Program-made: the position numbers and the translations under genes | Source of the DNA: Corythucha ciliata | Lineage: Eukaryota; Arthropoda; Insecta; Hemiptera; Tingidae | Direction: 5' to 3' | NCBI GenBank assembly: GCA_038030265.1 | Contig: CM075941.1 | Location: 4,402,001-4,466,000 of the forward strand | DNA: 64,000 nt | The notes under the pieces: generated by a model | What the model was told of the DNA's origin: nothing | Seen by the model: only the letters and a program-made list of their open reading frames with translations | The model's database searches: none | Shown here: positions 60,301 to 64,000 of the stretch, piece by piece | Numbering within the stretch: position 1 is the first letter of the stretch | Layout of the letters: the number at the start of each line of letters is the position of its first letter

Positions 60301-63300
60301 TTTGTGCCAATGGAAAACGCTATGAATACTGTGGTTAACTTACGTTGTTTTTGAAGTTATTGAACAGGCCCCAAAGTTCGTTTTATTCAGAAAGTCATGG
60401 CCTTTTTCCAAGATCAAAGTGTTGTGCTCGATTTGGGGGGGGGAGGGGAGGGGCGATGATGGGTGGACCGCCATAAGTTTTCTTACAACCAGGTTTATGA
60501 CCCACGACCAAAAAAGGGTTGGCCGGCCCTGAATTAAACGAAGCCGCGAAACGTATTTTGCGAAAGAGCAAAGCCACGAAATTTTGTTTTTCATCGTGCG
60601 ACATTTTTGTTTAAGTGAGCGGAGTCCACAAAATTGGGTTGTGAAACAGCGAAAATTCGTAAAATTGGTTCATCAGCAAAATTGCTGTACGAAATAACTA
60701 AAAATAGTTTAATTTTGTTTCTAAGGTGCCAAATTGGAAACGTTTGTTCATGGAAGAGTGAAAATATCCAGCAAAACTGCAGTTTGAAAAAGCCAAAACT
60801 ATGATTATTATTTAGGGGGGGGGGGAGGAACTAGGTTTTCAAATTAATTAAACCTGCAAAACTGATTATATAAAAAGCAAAACCCTAGAAATTTGGTTTT
60901 TGAATAGGCGAAAATCCCGAAATTTGGTATTAAAGAAGCCAGGAAGTCCATTACATTGGGTTCTGAAAGAGTGAAAGTCCGTAAAATTGGTTTTTGAAAG
61001 AGTAAAACCCACGAAACTTGCGTTTTTGAATGAGCAAAACCCCGAAATTGGGATGTGGACGAGACGAATTCACCAAATTCAGTTTTTTAATGAGCGAAAA
61101 TCCGCGACGTTGACGTTTGGGTGAGTCAAAATAACGACAATTTGTTTTTGACAGTTCCAAACACTTAAATGATTGGTTTTAATCAGATTTTGAGTCTTAA
61201 TTTTCCGGTTCGTCGGTCCAATGTTCTCGTGAAGTTGTGGGGTGAATTTCAGAGTTTTGTGTGAAATGGAGGCATGACGGTGTGTGGGAATAATTCAGCC
61301 GGTAAAATCACTGAATTGTTCGCTGAGTCAGGCGCGGATCCAGAGTTTGCTTAAGGATGGGGGTCATGCCCCCCCCCTTACCACCCGGTGTTCCACCGAA
61401 GTTTTGGACGCGATGAACCCGAAAATCTGCGCGTTCAACCTTGCTTCCGCCCTTATCTTTTGGCCTCTTTGGCACGTTTTCTAATGGTGAATTGTTGTGG
61501 TGACTGCCCCAAGGGTCTCATAACCCACGTCCAGTTCAAACATAAACGTTCAGCCTAAAAACCGTCCCCGGGCAATTTCTGGCAATAACGACCAAATATT
61601 AAAAAAAAAAAAACATTGGCAAAACCGCGTATTTTGACGAGCGGTTGAAGTGGTTTTCACTGTAATACCAGGTACCAAGCCACAGTACACTGCAAAGGTT
61701 CAACTTTAGCAATCGCGGATCCCCCAGGCTCAAGAGGGTTGAGCCCTCTCCTTCACTTCAGTTGGTAAGGTGAAGACGGTGCTATTCGGTGGGGGGGGGG
61801 TCGTATGGTTCACCGATACGAGTCAAAAACGAAAAACAATTAATCTTTTAAGGGTGCGAATAGCCTCTTATTTGCCATTTTTTTTCGGCAAGTCACATCA
61901 GGCGTGCCATGAAAAGCGTCATTTAAGACGGCGCAAATACGGTATTGACGACTTTCGGACGCAAACAGTCCGTCATACCATTTTTAGGTTGCGAATGGTC
62001 ATGTTTGCCATTTCCAAGGGGCAAATTGTCTGATCATTTATATAACAAGTGAATATTATCCAATGCGATATTTTTAAGGCAAGAATCGTCAGTTTTGCAG
62101 GCATTGCATTTTTAACTATTTTCCACGCACGAATGGTCAGTTTTGCTCGGATTTGGGGCTGGAATCACCTGTTCAGGCATTTTAGGGCGCAAATTCGGGG
62201 CTCCTAAAGTCAGTTTCGTCATTTTTAAAGCGTGAATCGCCAGTTAGTTTAGCCAATTTTCAAGGCGTGAATCGTCATTTTTGCCATTCGTCAGGCCGTA
62301 AAAGTAGTCAGTAGGTGGTTCAAGCCAAAAGCAAAGAATGGTCAGTTTTGCCGTTCGTTGCTCGCGAATGGTCGATTTTGCATTTTTTCAGGGCTGGAAT
62401 CATCTGTTCAGGCATTTTCTGGGTGCGAATATTGGTTGCTAATATTGCTAATATTGGTCCGTCAAGCCAGAGACGCGAATGATCAGTATTAGCCATTTTT
62501 GGCACGCGAATTGCCAGTTTTGCCATTTTTAGTGCGCAAATGATTGATTTGGCCATTTTGGCGAGCAAATGGTTGATTTAGCCATTTTCACCGTCAGCTT
62601 AGCCATTTTTAGGGCGCTTCAAGTCCGTTTGGCTATCTTTTAGAGCGGCAATTTCCGGTTTGGCAATTTTTAGGGCGCGTATATAGTCAGTTCAGCCATT
62701 TGCCAGGCGCAAAACGGTCAGTTTAACCACTTTGGGGTGCGATTGCAGTTAGTTTAGCTGTTTTTGTGGTGGAAATAGCCATAGTTTGGCTATTTTAAAG
62801 CAGTTAATGGTTGTCAAGCTATTTTTAGTAGAGCGAAACAAACAATTTTCCAAGCCCCTTTTATACTATTAGCAAGTCTGATCGGCGGCTGAATCTTTCT
62901 ACTTTTGGGTTTCTCTACACAGGGAAACCGAAAATTGAGACAAAATTCTCGTTTTGTCACCGTCCGCTCGTACTAGTGACCCTGGAGTCAATAGAATCGG
63001 CTGATACCGACGACTATGATGAAATTCATTTTTGGACCGTTTAAGGGACAGTATTTTTCTGTTAAAAACGCTTCGGGAGGGGGGGGGAGGGACTTATAAA
63101 TCACGTCTGCCTCAGACCAGAACCATTCACCCTAAAATTTGAGAATGTGACAATCCTTCGTTAGATTTTTGGAGGTGTTTTTGATTATATTTATGCGAAA
63201 GTGACCTCGCGACTTCAAGGGAGGCGCCATGGCCCCTGTGGCCTCCCTCCCTTGGATCCGCCACTGCTCTGAGTCAACTTTGCGCTATGGAGATCGTAGA

Positions 63301-63839
63301 GCAAAGTCCACCCTTCCACCTCTGGTAAAATCGAGTTAGGGAGGAGTCCCGCGACTCACCGGGGGGCTGGAGGGACATAGCGGCTAGGCGCCGCAGCTTT
63401 GTTTGACGATCCACTTGAAAGATGTTGTGAGTTAGAAATATCAGACCTTATACATCAGGTAGAGACCGAAAAAGTAGGACAAAAAAGAGGACAATTTTGA
63501 CCTCTCCCCGGACGCTCAAGAAAGTAGGCCTTGTCCGGGATAAGTAGGACGTTTGGTCACCCTAATCTTGAGCGTATAGGGCTAAGCCCCCCCCCCCAAA
63601 CATTTTACCCTAAATCCGCCTCTGATGATTACTCCTCTTTTTTTTTATCCCTCCCCAACACATTCAATATTCCAAATAAAACACTTCCTCCCGCATTTAG
63701 CCAGAAACCTCTGGTCTTTCTCCATTGTGCCAGGTCTTATTTTGTTTTCTTCTTTTTTTGATCTAAAGGGGATAACTCAAAATCGATAGAGGAACGGTTC
63801 ACAGAGGACCTCAAGGAAAAATATTCCTTGAAACAATGA
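23343..63839 (+). CDS. Ankyrin-repeat / coiled-coil protein, 20 coding exons (whole gene model)
   Basis: Exons (+): 23343-23738, 23806-23979, 24111-24312, 24382-24731, 24837-24951, 28000-28136, 28205-29919, 50927-50964, 51023-51099, 51178-51351, 51437-51550, 51618-51734, 51802-51977, 52044-52182, 52246-52548, 52620-52817, 52915-53038, 53094-53181, 53245-53327, 63769-63839. All joins keep phase, total length divides by three, and the only stop is TGA at 63837-63839. All introns are GT-AG except one proposed GC-AG. The roughly 1596-residue product has six to seven ankyrin repeats (about residues 60-278), an acidic Ser/Thr-rich middle (to about 1068) and a coiled-coil region (about 1069-1573). 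This order is known from the ANKRD26, UACA and RAI14 ankyrin/coiled-coil families; which is the true orthologue cannot be decided here. A cytoplasmic scaffold near cytoskeleton, membrane or centriole would be the usual expectation for those families (inference). The ATG at 23343 is the first in its frame; no signal peptide or membrane segment is seen. Exon joins across the two giant introns rest on phase and composition only. Confidence 0.8.
24382..24731 (+). CDS. Exon 4: last ankyrin half-repeat and linker, with a possible in-frame intron
   Basis: The exon opens with WTAEDYAQFGGHQDLMEMLQ, a capping ankyrin helix pair, then becomes a Ser/Pro-rich linker. Inside it, 24516-24599 starts GTAAAT, ends TACAG and is 84 bases long (28 codons, no stop). 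If it is removed, the protein reads SDQSEHVTPSNDSK across the junction. The removable part (VNFEVQCHLL onward) is more hydrophobic than the flanking linker, so true splicing is plausible. Either version keeps the downstream frame. The exon ends GATCAG before a good GTGAGC donor. Confidence 0.85.
24837..28136 (+). CDS. Exons 5 and 6: Ser/Pro/Glu-rich linker
   Basis: Exon 5 (24837-24951) encodes TERKKALTLGIKPANDVSEC and onward; exon 6 (28000-28136) encodes DTIPNEMRLSPEPTSLVPTP and onward, including RAHSLDLPSDQDSP. They join in phase 1 across a 3.05 kb intron. Acceptors are TTATAAAG at 24836 and TTTTCCAG at 27999; donors are GGTAAATG and TTGTGAG. Composition suggests a disordered linker with many potential phosphorylation sites. 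No recognisable domain is visible. Confidence 0.78.
26980..27170. repeat. Inverted pair of tRNA-like sequences
   Basis: The - strand (about 27055 to 26980) and + strand (about 27100 to 27170) both contain AGGTTGCAGGTTCAAA, including a pol III box-B-like GGTTCAAATCC. The + copy has a 17-base anticodon-arm-like hairpin (TTGGG, loop CTAGAAA, TCCAA) with AGA in the anticodon position, as in tRNA-Ser. The acceptor and D arms are degenerate and no serine variable arm is present. They are better read as tRNA-derived SINE remnants or tRNA pseudogenes than as working tRNAs. Confidence 0.55.
27762..27925. repeat. Compact hairpin, arms of about 70 bases
   Basis: GTAGGAGCCTACATCGTC, CTTCCCTCGTTGAGGTT, GTCAAAAACGGA and CGGTTTCGGCTGCTC on the left are repeated inverted from 27856 to 27925 with few mismatches, around a loop of about 20 bases (27836-27855). 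It lies in intron 5, upstream of exon 6. No target duplication was resolved. Confidence 0.9.
28205..29919 (+). CDS. Exon 7: large acidic disordered middle region
   Basis: A 1715-base exon with no stop (571 codons plus two bases), starting GCSPEMANKSQQ in phase 0 after a TTTTTCAG acceptor. It is rich in Asp, Glu, Ser, Thr and Asn, with repeated short motifs of the type SCDNLDGRS, SSLDNIDEIE and STGNLDD. Near its end an acidic run of Asp leads into VDSDDEDPPFW, then GGFFMRQNTVV. The acidic SDDED motif is reminiscent of the one that follows the ankyrin repeats in ANKRD26-like proteins (from memory, not searched). No globular domain is recognised. The donor at 29920 (GTGAGT) leaves two bases of a Gly codon, matched only by an acceptor with one leading base, as at 50927. 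Confidence 0.88.
30020..31528. repeat. Field of 'AAAACTGACGATTTTACCCC' repeats
   Basis: Begins near an AAGGGCGTAGCCATACC tip at 30028, which resembles other GGGCGTAGCC ends in the window. It continues as more than 40 diverged units at about 22-30 base spacing. From about 31320 the units reverse orientation, leading into the palindrome at 31529. Homologous repeats appear at 41441-41720. Confidence 0.6.
31529..31660. repeat. Small palindrome A (intact copy)
   Basis: TTCAGTTTTGATATAAC, CAGCTTTGGCGTGAAATC and TTTAGTATTAG on the left are mirrored by CTAAAGATTTCACGCC, AAAGCTGG and GTTATATCAAAACTGAA on the right. A second copy starts at 39034 and is split by a transposon. Confidence 0.88.
31876..33045. 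repeat. Large foldback, arms of about 380 bases
   Basis: Left arm pieces (AAAACTGGCACAAGGAAACT near 31903; GATTTCTCGGCTTA near 32247; AGATAGAGGCCATTTCATTG near 32321) recur inverted on the right (near 33015, 32890 and 32811). The left arm holds a roughly 210-base extra segment (about 32000-32215). The turn lies around 32480-32650. Confidence 0.82.
33785..34156 (+). CDS. Unrecognised 123-codon frame inside the 3.4 kb element
   Basis: Starts MSLLSIATMFVPTFPRPIRE and has a mixed, globular-looking composition in its second half (PDEFSKVYFTFEVGEFESNT, then KVTLYMRALTYTSSVREGQT). It ends near CCCTAG followed by GTGAGT, a good splice donor, then TTTTAG. It could be a decayed transposon gene or an exon of an unknown gene. 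Nothing in the sequence identifies a function. Confidence 0.25.
   Translation: MSLLSIATMFVPTFPRPIREFPVRPVTYWRFPANSGVSSNVSGCAMNFLGAILFLNNLCIVPRWPDEFSKVYFTFEVGEFESNTNTNAAAKVTLYMRALTYTSSVREGQTILTTMRYVHRSPR
34945..35088. mobile_element. 144-bp MITE, TSD TAA
   Basis: Inverted ends of about 36 bases, AGCCGGATACACACATGCGG followed by TACTTGCCAAGTAAC, mirrored at 35053-35088. TAA stands on both sides (34942-34944 and 35089-35091). A TWA target duplication fits PIF/Harbinger-type non-autonomous elements. The two arms are almost identical, which points to a relatively young insertion. Confidence 0.85.
36505..37191. other. Non-coding with long poly-A
   Basis: A G run (about 36592-36601) and a poly-A tract of about 23 bases (36811-36833). 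No gene or repeat family recognised. Confidence 0.4.
37192..37546. repeat. Foldback element, arms of about 150-170 bases
   Basis: ATCAGGGATTGTGTGGAGGA on the left is mirrored by TCCTCCACACAATCCCTGA on the right; GGCGTTCATCAATAATGCAT, GAAAACTTCC, GGCCGT and CTCCGATTTCATGCTG are also mirrored. The loop is at about 37365-37396. Homopolymer runs of A on the left match T runs on the right. Confidence 0.9.
37547..39033. other. AT-rich non-coding DNA
   Basis: 38860-38990 (CCCACTTTTTTCAACTTTTC onward to CACCATACTTCCATTC) is homologous to 5862-5950, so it is part of a dispersed repeat. The rest shows no clear family and no coding signal. Confidence 0.45.
39155..41420. mobile_element. Non-autonomous hAT-type element, 2266 bp, TSD CATGTTAT
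   Basis: Ends are CAGTGGCGGCGGAAGT and ACTTCCGCCGCTACTG, inverse copies. CATGTTAT is duplicated at 39147-39154 and 41421-41428. Removing it restores palindrome A. The subterminal CTCCCCCAAT occurs at both ends. It contains another complete element at 39778-41095; there is no transposase. Confidence 0.93.
39778..41095. mobile_element. Nested hAT-type element, 1318 bp, TSD TTCAC(A/G)GC
   Basis: Left end CAAGGGCGGACCTACACC, right end the inverse of CAGTAGCGTACCGAGG. Flanks TTCACAGC (39770-39777) and TTCACGGC (41096-41103) match at seven of eight. The interior is filled with 'AATTAGCGCTTTTGCTCAAT' units in one orientation, as at 18153. The ends are only loosely alike, so the call rests mainly on the flanks and on the related left ends elsewhere. 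Confidence 0.65.
41441..42391. repeat. Repeat field and GC-rich fragment downstream of the cyclophilin gene
   Basis: 41441-42160 has 'AAAACTGACGATTTTA' and 'GCGAAATT' style units. 42205-42300 has a GGGATGGGCAGCTGCCCCAC fragment with its near-inverse GGGCAACTGCCCACCCTTG, resembling the tips of the element at 54692. No polyadenylation signal for the cyclophilin gene was clearly seen. Confidence 0.45.
42392..42676 (-). CDS. Exon 7: end of cyclophilin domain and polar tail
   Basis: The exon starts IEDCGTLSGSPKRKVVIENC, matching the last cyclophilin strand (VxIxxCG), then runs for about 70 residues of Ser/Thr/Lys/Glu-rich sequence with a CSCC cysteine cluster and ends LPSPDESN before TGA. It joins exon 6 in phase 0 across a 104-base intron with a pyrimidine-rich tract. 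The tail has no recognised domain and is probably disordered. Confidence 0.8.
   Translation of the reverse strand: MEDCGTLSGSPKRKVVIENCGIFGKDPLSGTTSEEGEQQICSCCVKPAKNKGVDGSDVSFTTGRDGVESKSTMTGGKQNPKNKREELPSPDESN
42392..44114 (-). CDS. CFAP97-like / cyclophilin fusion protein, 7 exons (whole gene model)
   Basis: Exons on the - strand: 44114-44028, 43951-43790, 43723-43604, 43530-43352, 43274-42988, 42917-42781, 42676-42392. All joins keep phase, giving 418 residues and a TGA stop at 42392-42394. Introns are 66-104 bases with GT-AG ends. Residues 1 to about 125 resemble the Hmw_CFAP97 (hemingway) family of cilium and sperm-flagellum proteins; about 126-182 is a helical linker; about 183-345 is a cyclophilin (peptidyl-prolyl isomerase) fold; the rest is a polar tail. 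The whole gene is inside intron 7 of the ankyrin gene on the opposite strand. The start is the first ATG of a frame opening MDRRKINMNFDGRRLSKGEK. A ciliary or testis role is an inference from the first domain. Confidence 0.85.
42781..43274 (-). CDS. Exons 5-6: cyclophilin domain with degenerate active site
   Basis: Exon 5 reads CYFDVAMLEKN, then LGRMVFEIYRDYVPKTADHF (a strong cyclophilin strand-helix match), then GSQFFRIQKGLGCVGGD. Exon 6 gives GVISTFTLFPNHNHTQFFVS and LDKRLVVFGRVVQSLTVVE. Against cyclophilin A, Arg55 is kept (R238) and the QFF of the binding pocket is kept (294-296). Phe60 is Leu (243), Met61 is Gly (244), Gln63 is Val (246), Trp121 is Pro (304) and His126 is Leu (309). Fold-defining glycines and the VVFG motif remain. 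This suggests a folded peptide-binding module with weak or no isomerase activity. Alignment was done by eye. Confidence 0.9.
43352..44114 (-). CDS. Exons 1-4: CFAP97/hemingway-like N-terminal region
   Basis: Exon 2 encodes LHHPEKKIDDAPPAFALTDY and ends with LTKLEEDNRKLLLLINVIYR; exon 3 continues TKGKVDTRFPREIKSTNYYA. The order 'helix with ER/EDNR-x-LL, then I-x-RT-(G/K)G-x-(V/L)D, then an NY-rich segment and another helix' is the signature I recall for CFAP97D1/D2 and Drosophila hemingway. Exon 4 encodes SHYKKKDMDQDYARALKAMM and a tyrosine-rich helix (AVHPEYYTQYLTELEKW), then DICPFNRIDRGLCDTKKRV. This last part links to the cyclophilin and is not recognised. Exon 4 ends with two bases (AG) of an Arg codon completed in exon 5. 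Confidence 0.75.
44115..44509. promoter_or_regulatory. 5' flank of the cyclophilin-fusion gene
   Basis: About 395 bases lie between the start codon (44114, - strand) and the hAT element at 44510. It includes an ATT repeat next to the start and a G run (44372-44380). No core promoter motif was identified. Confidence 0.3.
44510..47147. mobile_element. Non-autonomous hAT-type element, 2638 bp, TSD GAAAAAAT
   Basis: Ends CAGTGGCGGCGGAAGTGGAG and the inverse of CAGTGGCGGCGGAACCC. GAAAAAAT is duplicated at 44502-44509 and 47148-47155. Same family as 39155-41420 at the ends (also GCGAATGCTCCC and CTCCCCCAATGCC), but the interior differs: first 'AAAATGGCTAAACTGACCATT' units, then 'AATTAGCGCTTTTTCTTAAT' units after a CGCGGATCCAGAG tip at 46033. 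A smaller inverted-repeat element lies inside at 46486-46642. Confidence 0.93.
46486..46642. mobile_element. Small inverted-repeat element in the 2638-bp hAT
   Basis: Arms of about 45 bases: ATTCGCC, CATAATTCGGGCAGCGCTGT and TTGGCCA on the left mirrored at 46598-46642, around a 70-base core. Flanks do not give an obvious target duplication. Confidence 0.75.
47156..50926. repeat. End of intron 7: several ~30-bp repeat fields
   Basis: 47160-47480 has 'GCGGTTAAAATTGAGAAAA' units, 47640-48400 'AAAATGGCTAAACTGA' units, and 48480-50130 'GCGAAATTGCAAGTTTC' units. Frames across them are not coding. From about 50460 to 50926 the DNA becomes single-copy with a C run and two G runs, then exon 8 begins. 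Confidence 0.55.
48888..48954. mobile_element. 67-bp hAT-type MITE, TSD AGTGTACC
   Basis: TAGTGTTGAATCAATAC at the left and the inverse ending CGAATCAACACTA at the right, with AGTGTACC exactly duplicated on both sides (48880-48887 and 48955-48962). The centre contains GTATCGATAC. It is inserted in a 'GCGAAATTGAAAGTTTC' repeat field. A longer, incomplete relative is at 4081-4245. Confidence 0.88.
50927..53327 (+). CDS. Exons 8-19: coiled-coil C-terminal region
   Basis: Twelve exons separated by introns of about 55-116 bases. Exon 8 encodes KEDVPLTRKISK and exon 9 a Ser/Gly/Asp linker. Exons 10-14 are strongly helical and charged (for example LEETAASLLDKAERLKYELE and RLVHHLEEVLLTNQNMISER), typical heptad-style coiled coil. 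Exon 15 has a Ser-rich insert, then ETTLIELTAIKLELDGAL. Exons 16-19 return to coiled coil (YLELTEKLAHITELIQRQ) and end DLPQEFIPRT. Codon phase is consistent throughout if the intron after 53038 uses a GC donor. The 63-base intron 52183-52245 is open in frame, so reading through it would add 21 codons. The block is in dense, repeat-free DNA, in contrast to the introns on both sides. Confidence 0.88.
53039..53093 (+). other. Proposed GC-AG intron in the coiled-coil gene
   Basis: The exon ending CTCAAAG at 53038 must end in phase 1 to join the frame that resumes after TTGTTAG at 53093. The only nearby GT (53056) is in phase 0 and would put a TAG stop at the start of the next exon. A GC donor (GCATGA) at 53039 restores the frame with a 55-base intron. 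Confidence 0.55.
53328..54683. repeat. Start of intron 19: C/G runs and 'AAACTTGCAATTTCGCG' field
   Basis: 53360-53405 has G and C runs; 53480-53580 has short inverted motifs such as ACCGTCAAAATTGACGGT; 53740-54640 carries the GAAACTTGCAATTTC family at roughly 30-base spacing. No coding exon is evident. Confidence 0.5.
54692..56611. mobile_element. Non-autonomous hAT-type element, 1920 bp, TSD CACTACGT
   Basis: Ends CATGGGCGTAGCCAGC and the inverse of CAGGGGCGTAGCCAGCC, both followed inward by a GGGTGGGCAG block. CACTACGT is exactly duplicated at 54684-54691 and 56612-56619. The interior is mostly 'AATTTTAGCCGTGAATTGAC' and related ~30-bp units. No transposase frame. Confidence 0.93.
56620..58395. 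repeat. ~30-bp repeat field with a change of orientation
   Basis: 56770-57110 reads 'TTTTAGCCGTGAATTAGCG'; after about 57290 the same unit appears inverted ('GCTAATTCGCGGCTAAAATT'). The segment 57165-57260 (TCAGTCAGTTTGAAGGGGCA onward) is homologous to 19935-20000. 57720-57810 shows the unit length best, about 30 bases. Confidence 0.6.
58396..63564. mobile_element. Non-autonomous hAT-type element, 5169 bp, TSD ATCTTGAG
   Basis: Left tip TAGGGTGAACAGACGT, right tip the inverse of TAGGGTGACCAAACGTCC, with GTAGGAC motifs just inside both ends. ATCTTGAG is exactly duplicated at 58388-58395 and 63565-63572. The interior holds 'GAAATTAGGTTTTGAAAGAG' units (58520-61190), a block of 'GCTAATTCGCGGCTAAAATT' units (59570-60200) and a nested element at 61329-63266. 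Orphan hAT tips occur near 60270 and 60531. No transposase was found. Confidence 0.9.
61329..63266. mobile_element. Nested hAT-type element, 1938 bp, TSD C(G/T)CTGAGT
   Basis: Left end CAGGCGCGGATCCAGAG, right end the inverse of CAGTGGCGGATCCAAGG, the same tip family as 10774-12224, with a GGGGCCATGG block inside. Flanks CGCTGAGT (61321-61328) and CTCTGAGT (63267-63274) agree at seven of eight. The interior has 'GAATGGTCAGTTTTGCCATT' units at ~30-base spacing (about 61840-62850). Confidence 0.78.
63769..63839 (+). CDS. Exon 20: C-terminal exon of the ankyrin/coiled-coil gene
   Basis: After a pyrimidine-rich tract and the acceptor CTAAAG at 63768, the exon completes the Gly codon left open at 53327 and reads DNSKSIEERFTEDLKEKYSL, KQ, stop. 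The helical charged sequence fits the preceding coiled coil, and the phase match is exact. It is separated from exon 19 by 10.4 kb of transposon-derived DNA, so the link is inferred. Confidence 0.72.
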
Positions 63840-64000
63840 CGAACCGAGTAAAAAAAAAAAAAATCCATTCCAACTTGAAAAACTCCTAGGCCTTACATTC
63901 ACGCATAATGTACCTAAGTTTTTAATAGAAAAGGGTGAAATAAAGTCAATTTTTGCAAGTGTTAATCGCTCGAAGGAAAGTTCTTGTAATTCTCAAACTA
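63840..64000 (+). promoter_or_regulatory. 3' flank with a possible polyadenylation signal
   Basis: An AATAAA hexamer lies at 63939-63944, about 100 bases after the stop codon of the + strand gene, in AT-rich DNA followed by a T-rich stretch. Position and sequence fit a cleavage/polyadenylation signal. The hexamer is common by chance in AT-rich DNA. Confidence 0.45.

Noticed and set aside
62921..63060. Possible exon after a TCTACACAG acceptor, with an open frame of about 43 codons
   Set aside because: Lies inside the nested hAT-type element 61329-63266, and the frame ends in TAA without a donor; the 63769 exon gives a better, phase-matched ending.
53338..63624. One outer hAT element from ATGATTTC at about 53338 to CCGCCTCTG/ATGATTAC at about 63624
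   Set aside because: Flanking 8-mers agree at seven of eight, but the left tip does not resemble the right tip; probably coincidence.

Overview
The window is animal (metazoan) nuclear DNA. Genes are split by canonical GT-AG introns, many only about 50-85 bases long, and most of the sequence is old, nested mobile DNA. I cannot name the species. The proteins, the cilium-associated gene and the transposon load suggest a large-genome invertebrate, possibly an arthropod (inference only). No rRNA, intact tRNA, CRISPR array or bacterial-style operon was seen.

Two genes can be modelled exon by exon. The first, on the + strand, has 20 coding exons between 23343 and 63839 with consistent reading phase (4791 coding bases, about 1596 residues). 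It has an ankyrin-repeat N-terminus, a long acidic low-complexity middle encoded mostly by one 1.7 kb exon, and a long coiled-coil C-terminus. The second, on the - strand, has seven exons between 44114 and 42392 (418 residues). It lies inside the 21 kb seventh intron of the first gene, antisense to it. It joins a CFAP97/hemingway-like N-terminal region to a cyclophilin domain that has lost most catalytic residues, followed by a polar tail.

Layout: 1-2.7 kb is a long-armed foldback. 2.7-4.3 kb holds nested GC-rich hAT-type elements. 5.8-9.3, 10.8-13.5, 17.6-20.1 and 21.8-22.3 kb are fields of degenerate repeats of about 30 bases. 4.3-5.8 and 13.5-17.6 kb look like single-copy DNA with only weak exon candidates. 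23.3-29.9 kb holds ankyrin-gene exons 1-7. 29.9-50.9 kb is the giant intron, with foldbacks, nested hAT elements and the antisense cyclophilin gene. 50.9-53.3 kb holds exons 8-19. 53.3-63.8 kb is a 10.4 kb intron made mostly of nested hAT elements. 63.8 kb holds the terminal exon.

The main non-gene signal is a set of non-autonomous hAT-type transposons, from 67 bp to 5.2 kb, recognised by matched terminal inverted repeats and 8-bp target duplications, several of them nested. The larger ones are filled with diverged short repeats spaced about 30 bp apart, while the sequence of the unit differs between elements. A second set of palindromic foldback elements has arms of about 40 to 380 bp. No transposase gene was found, so any mobilisation would need a source elsewhere.
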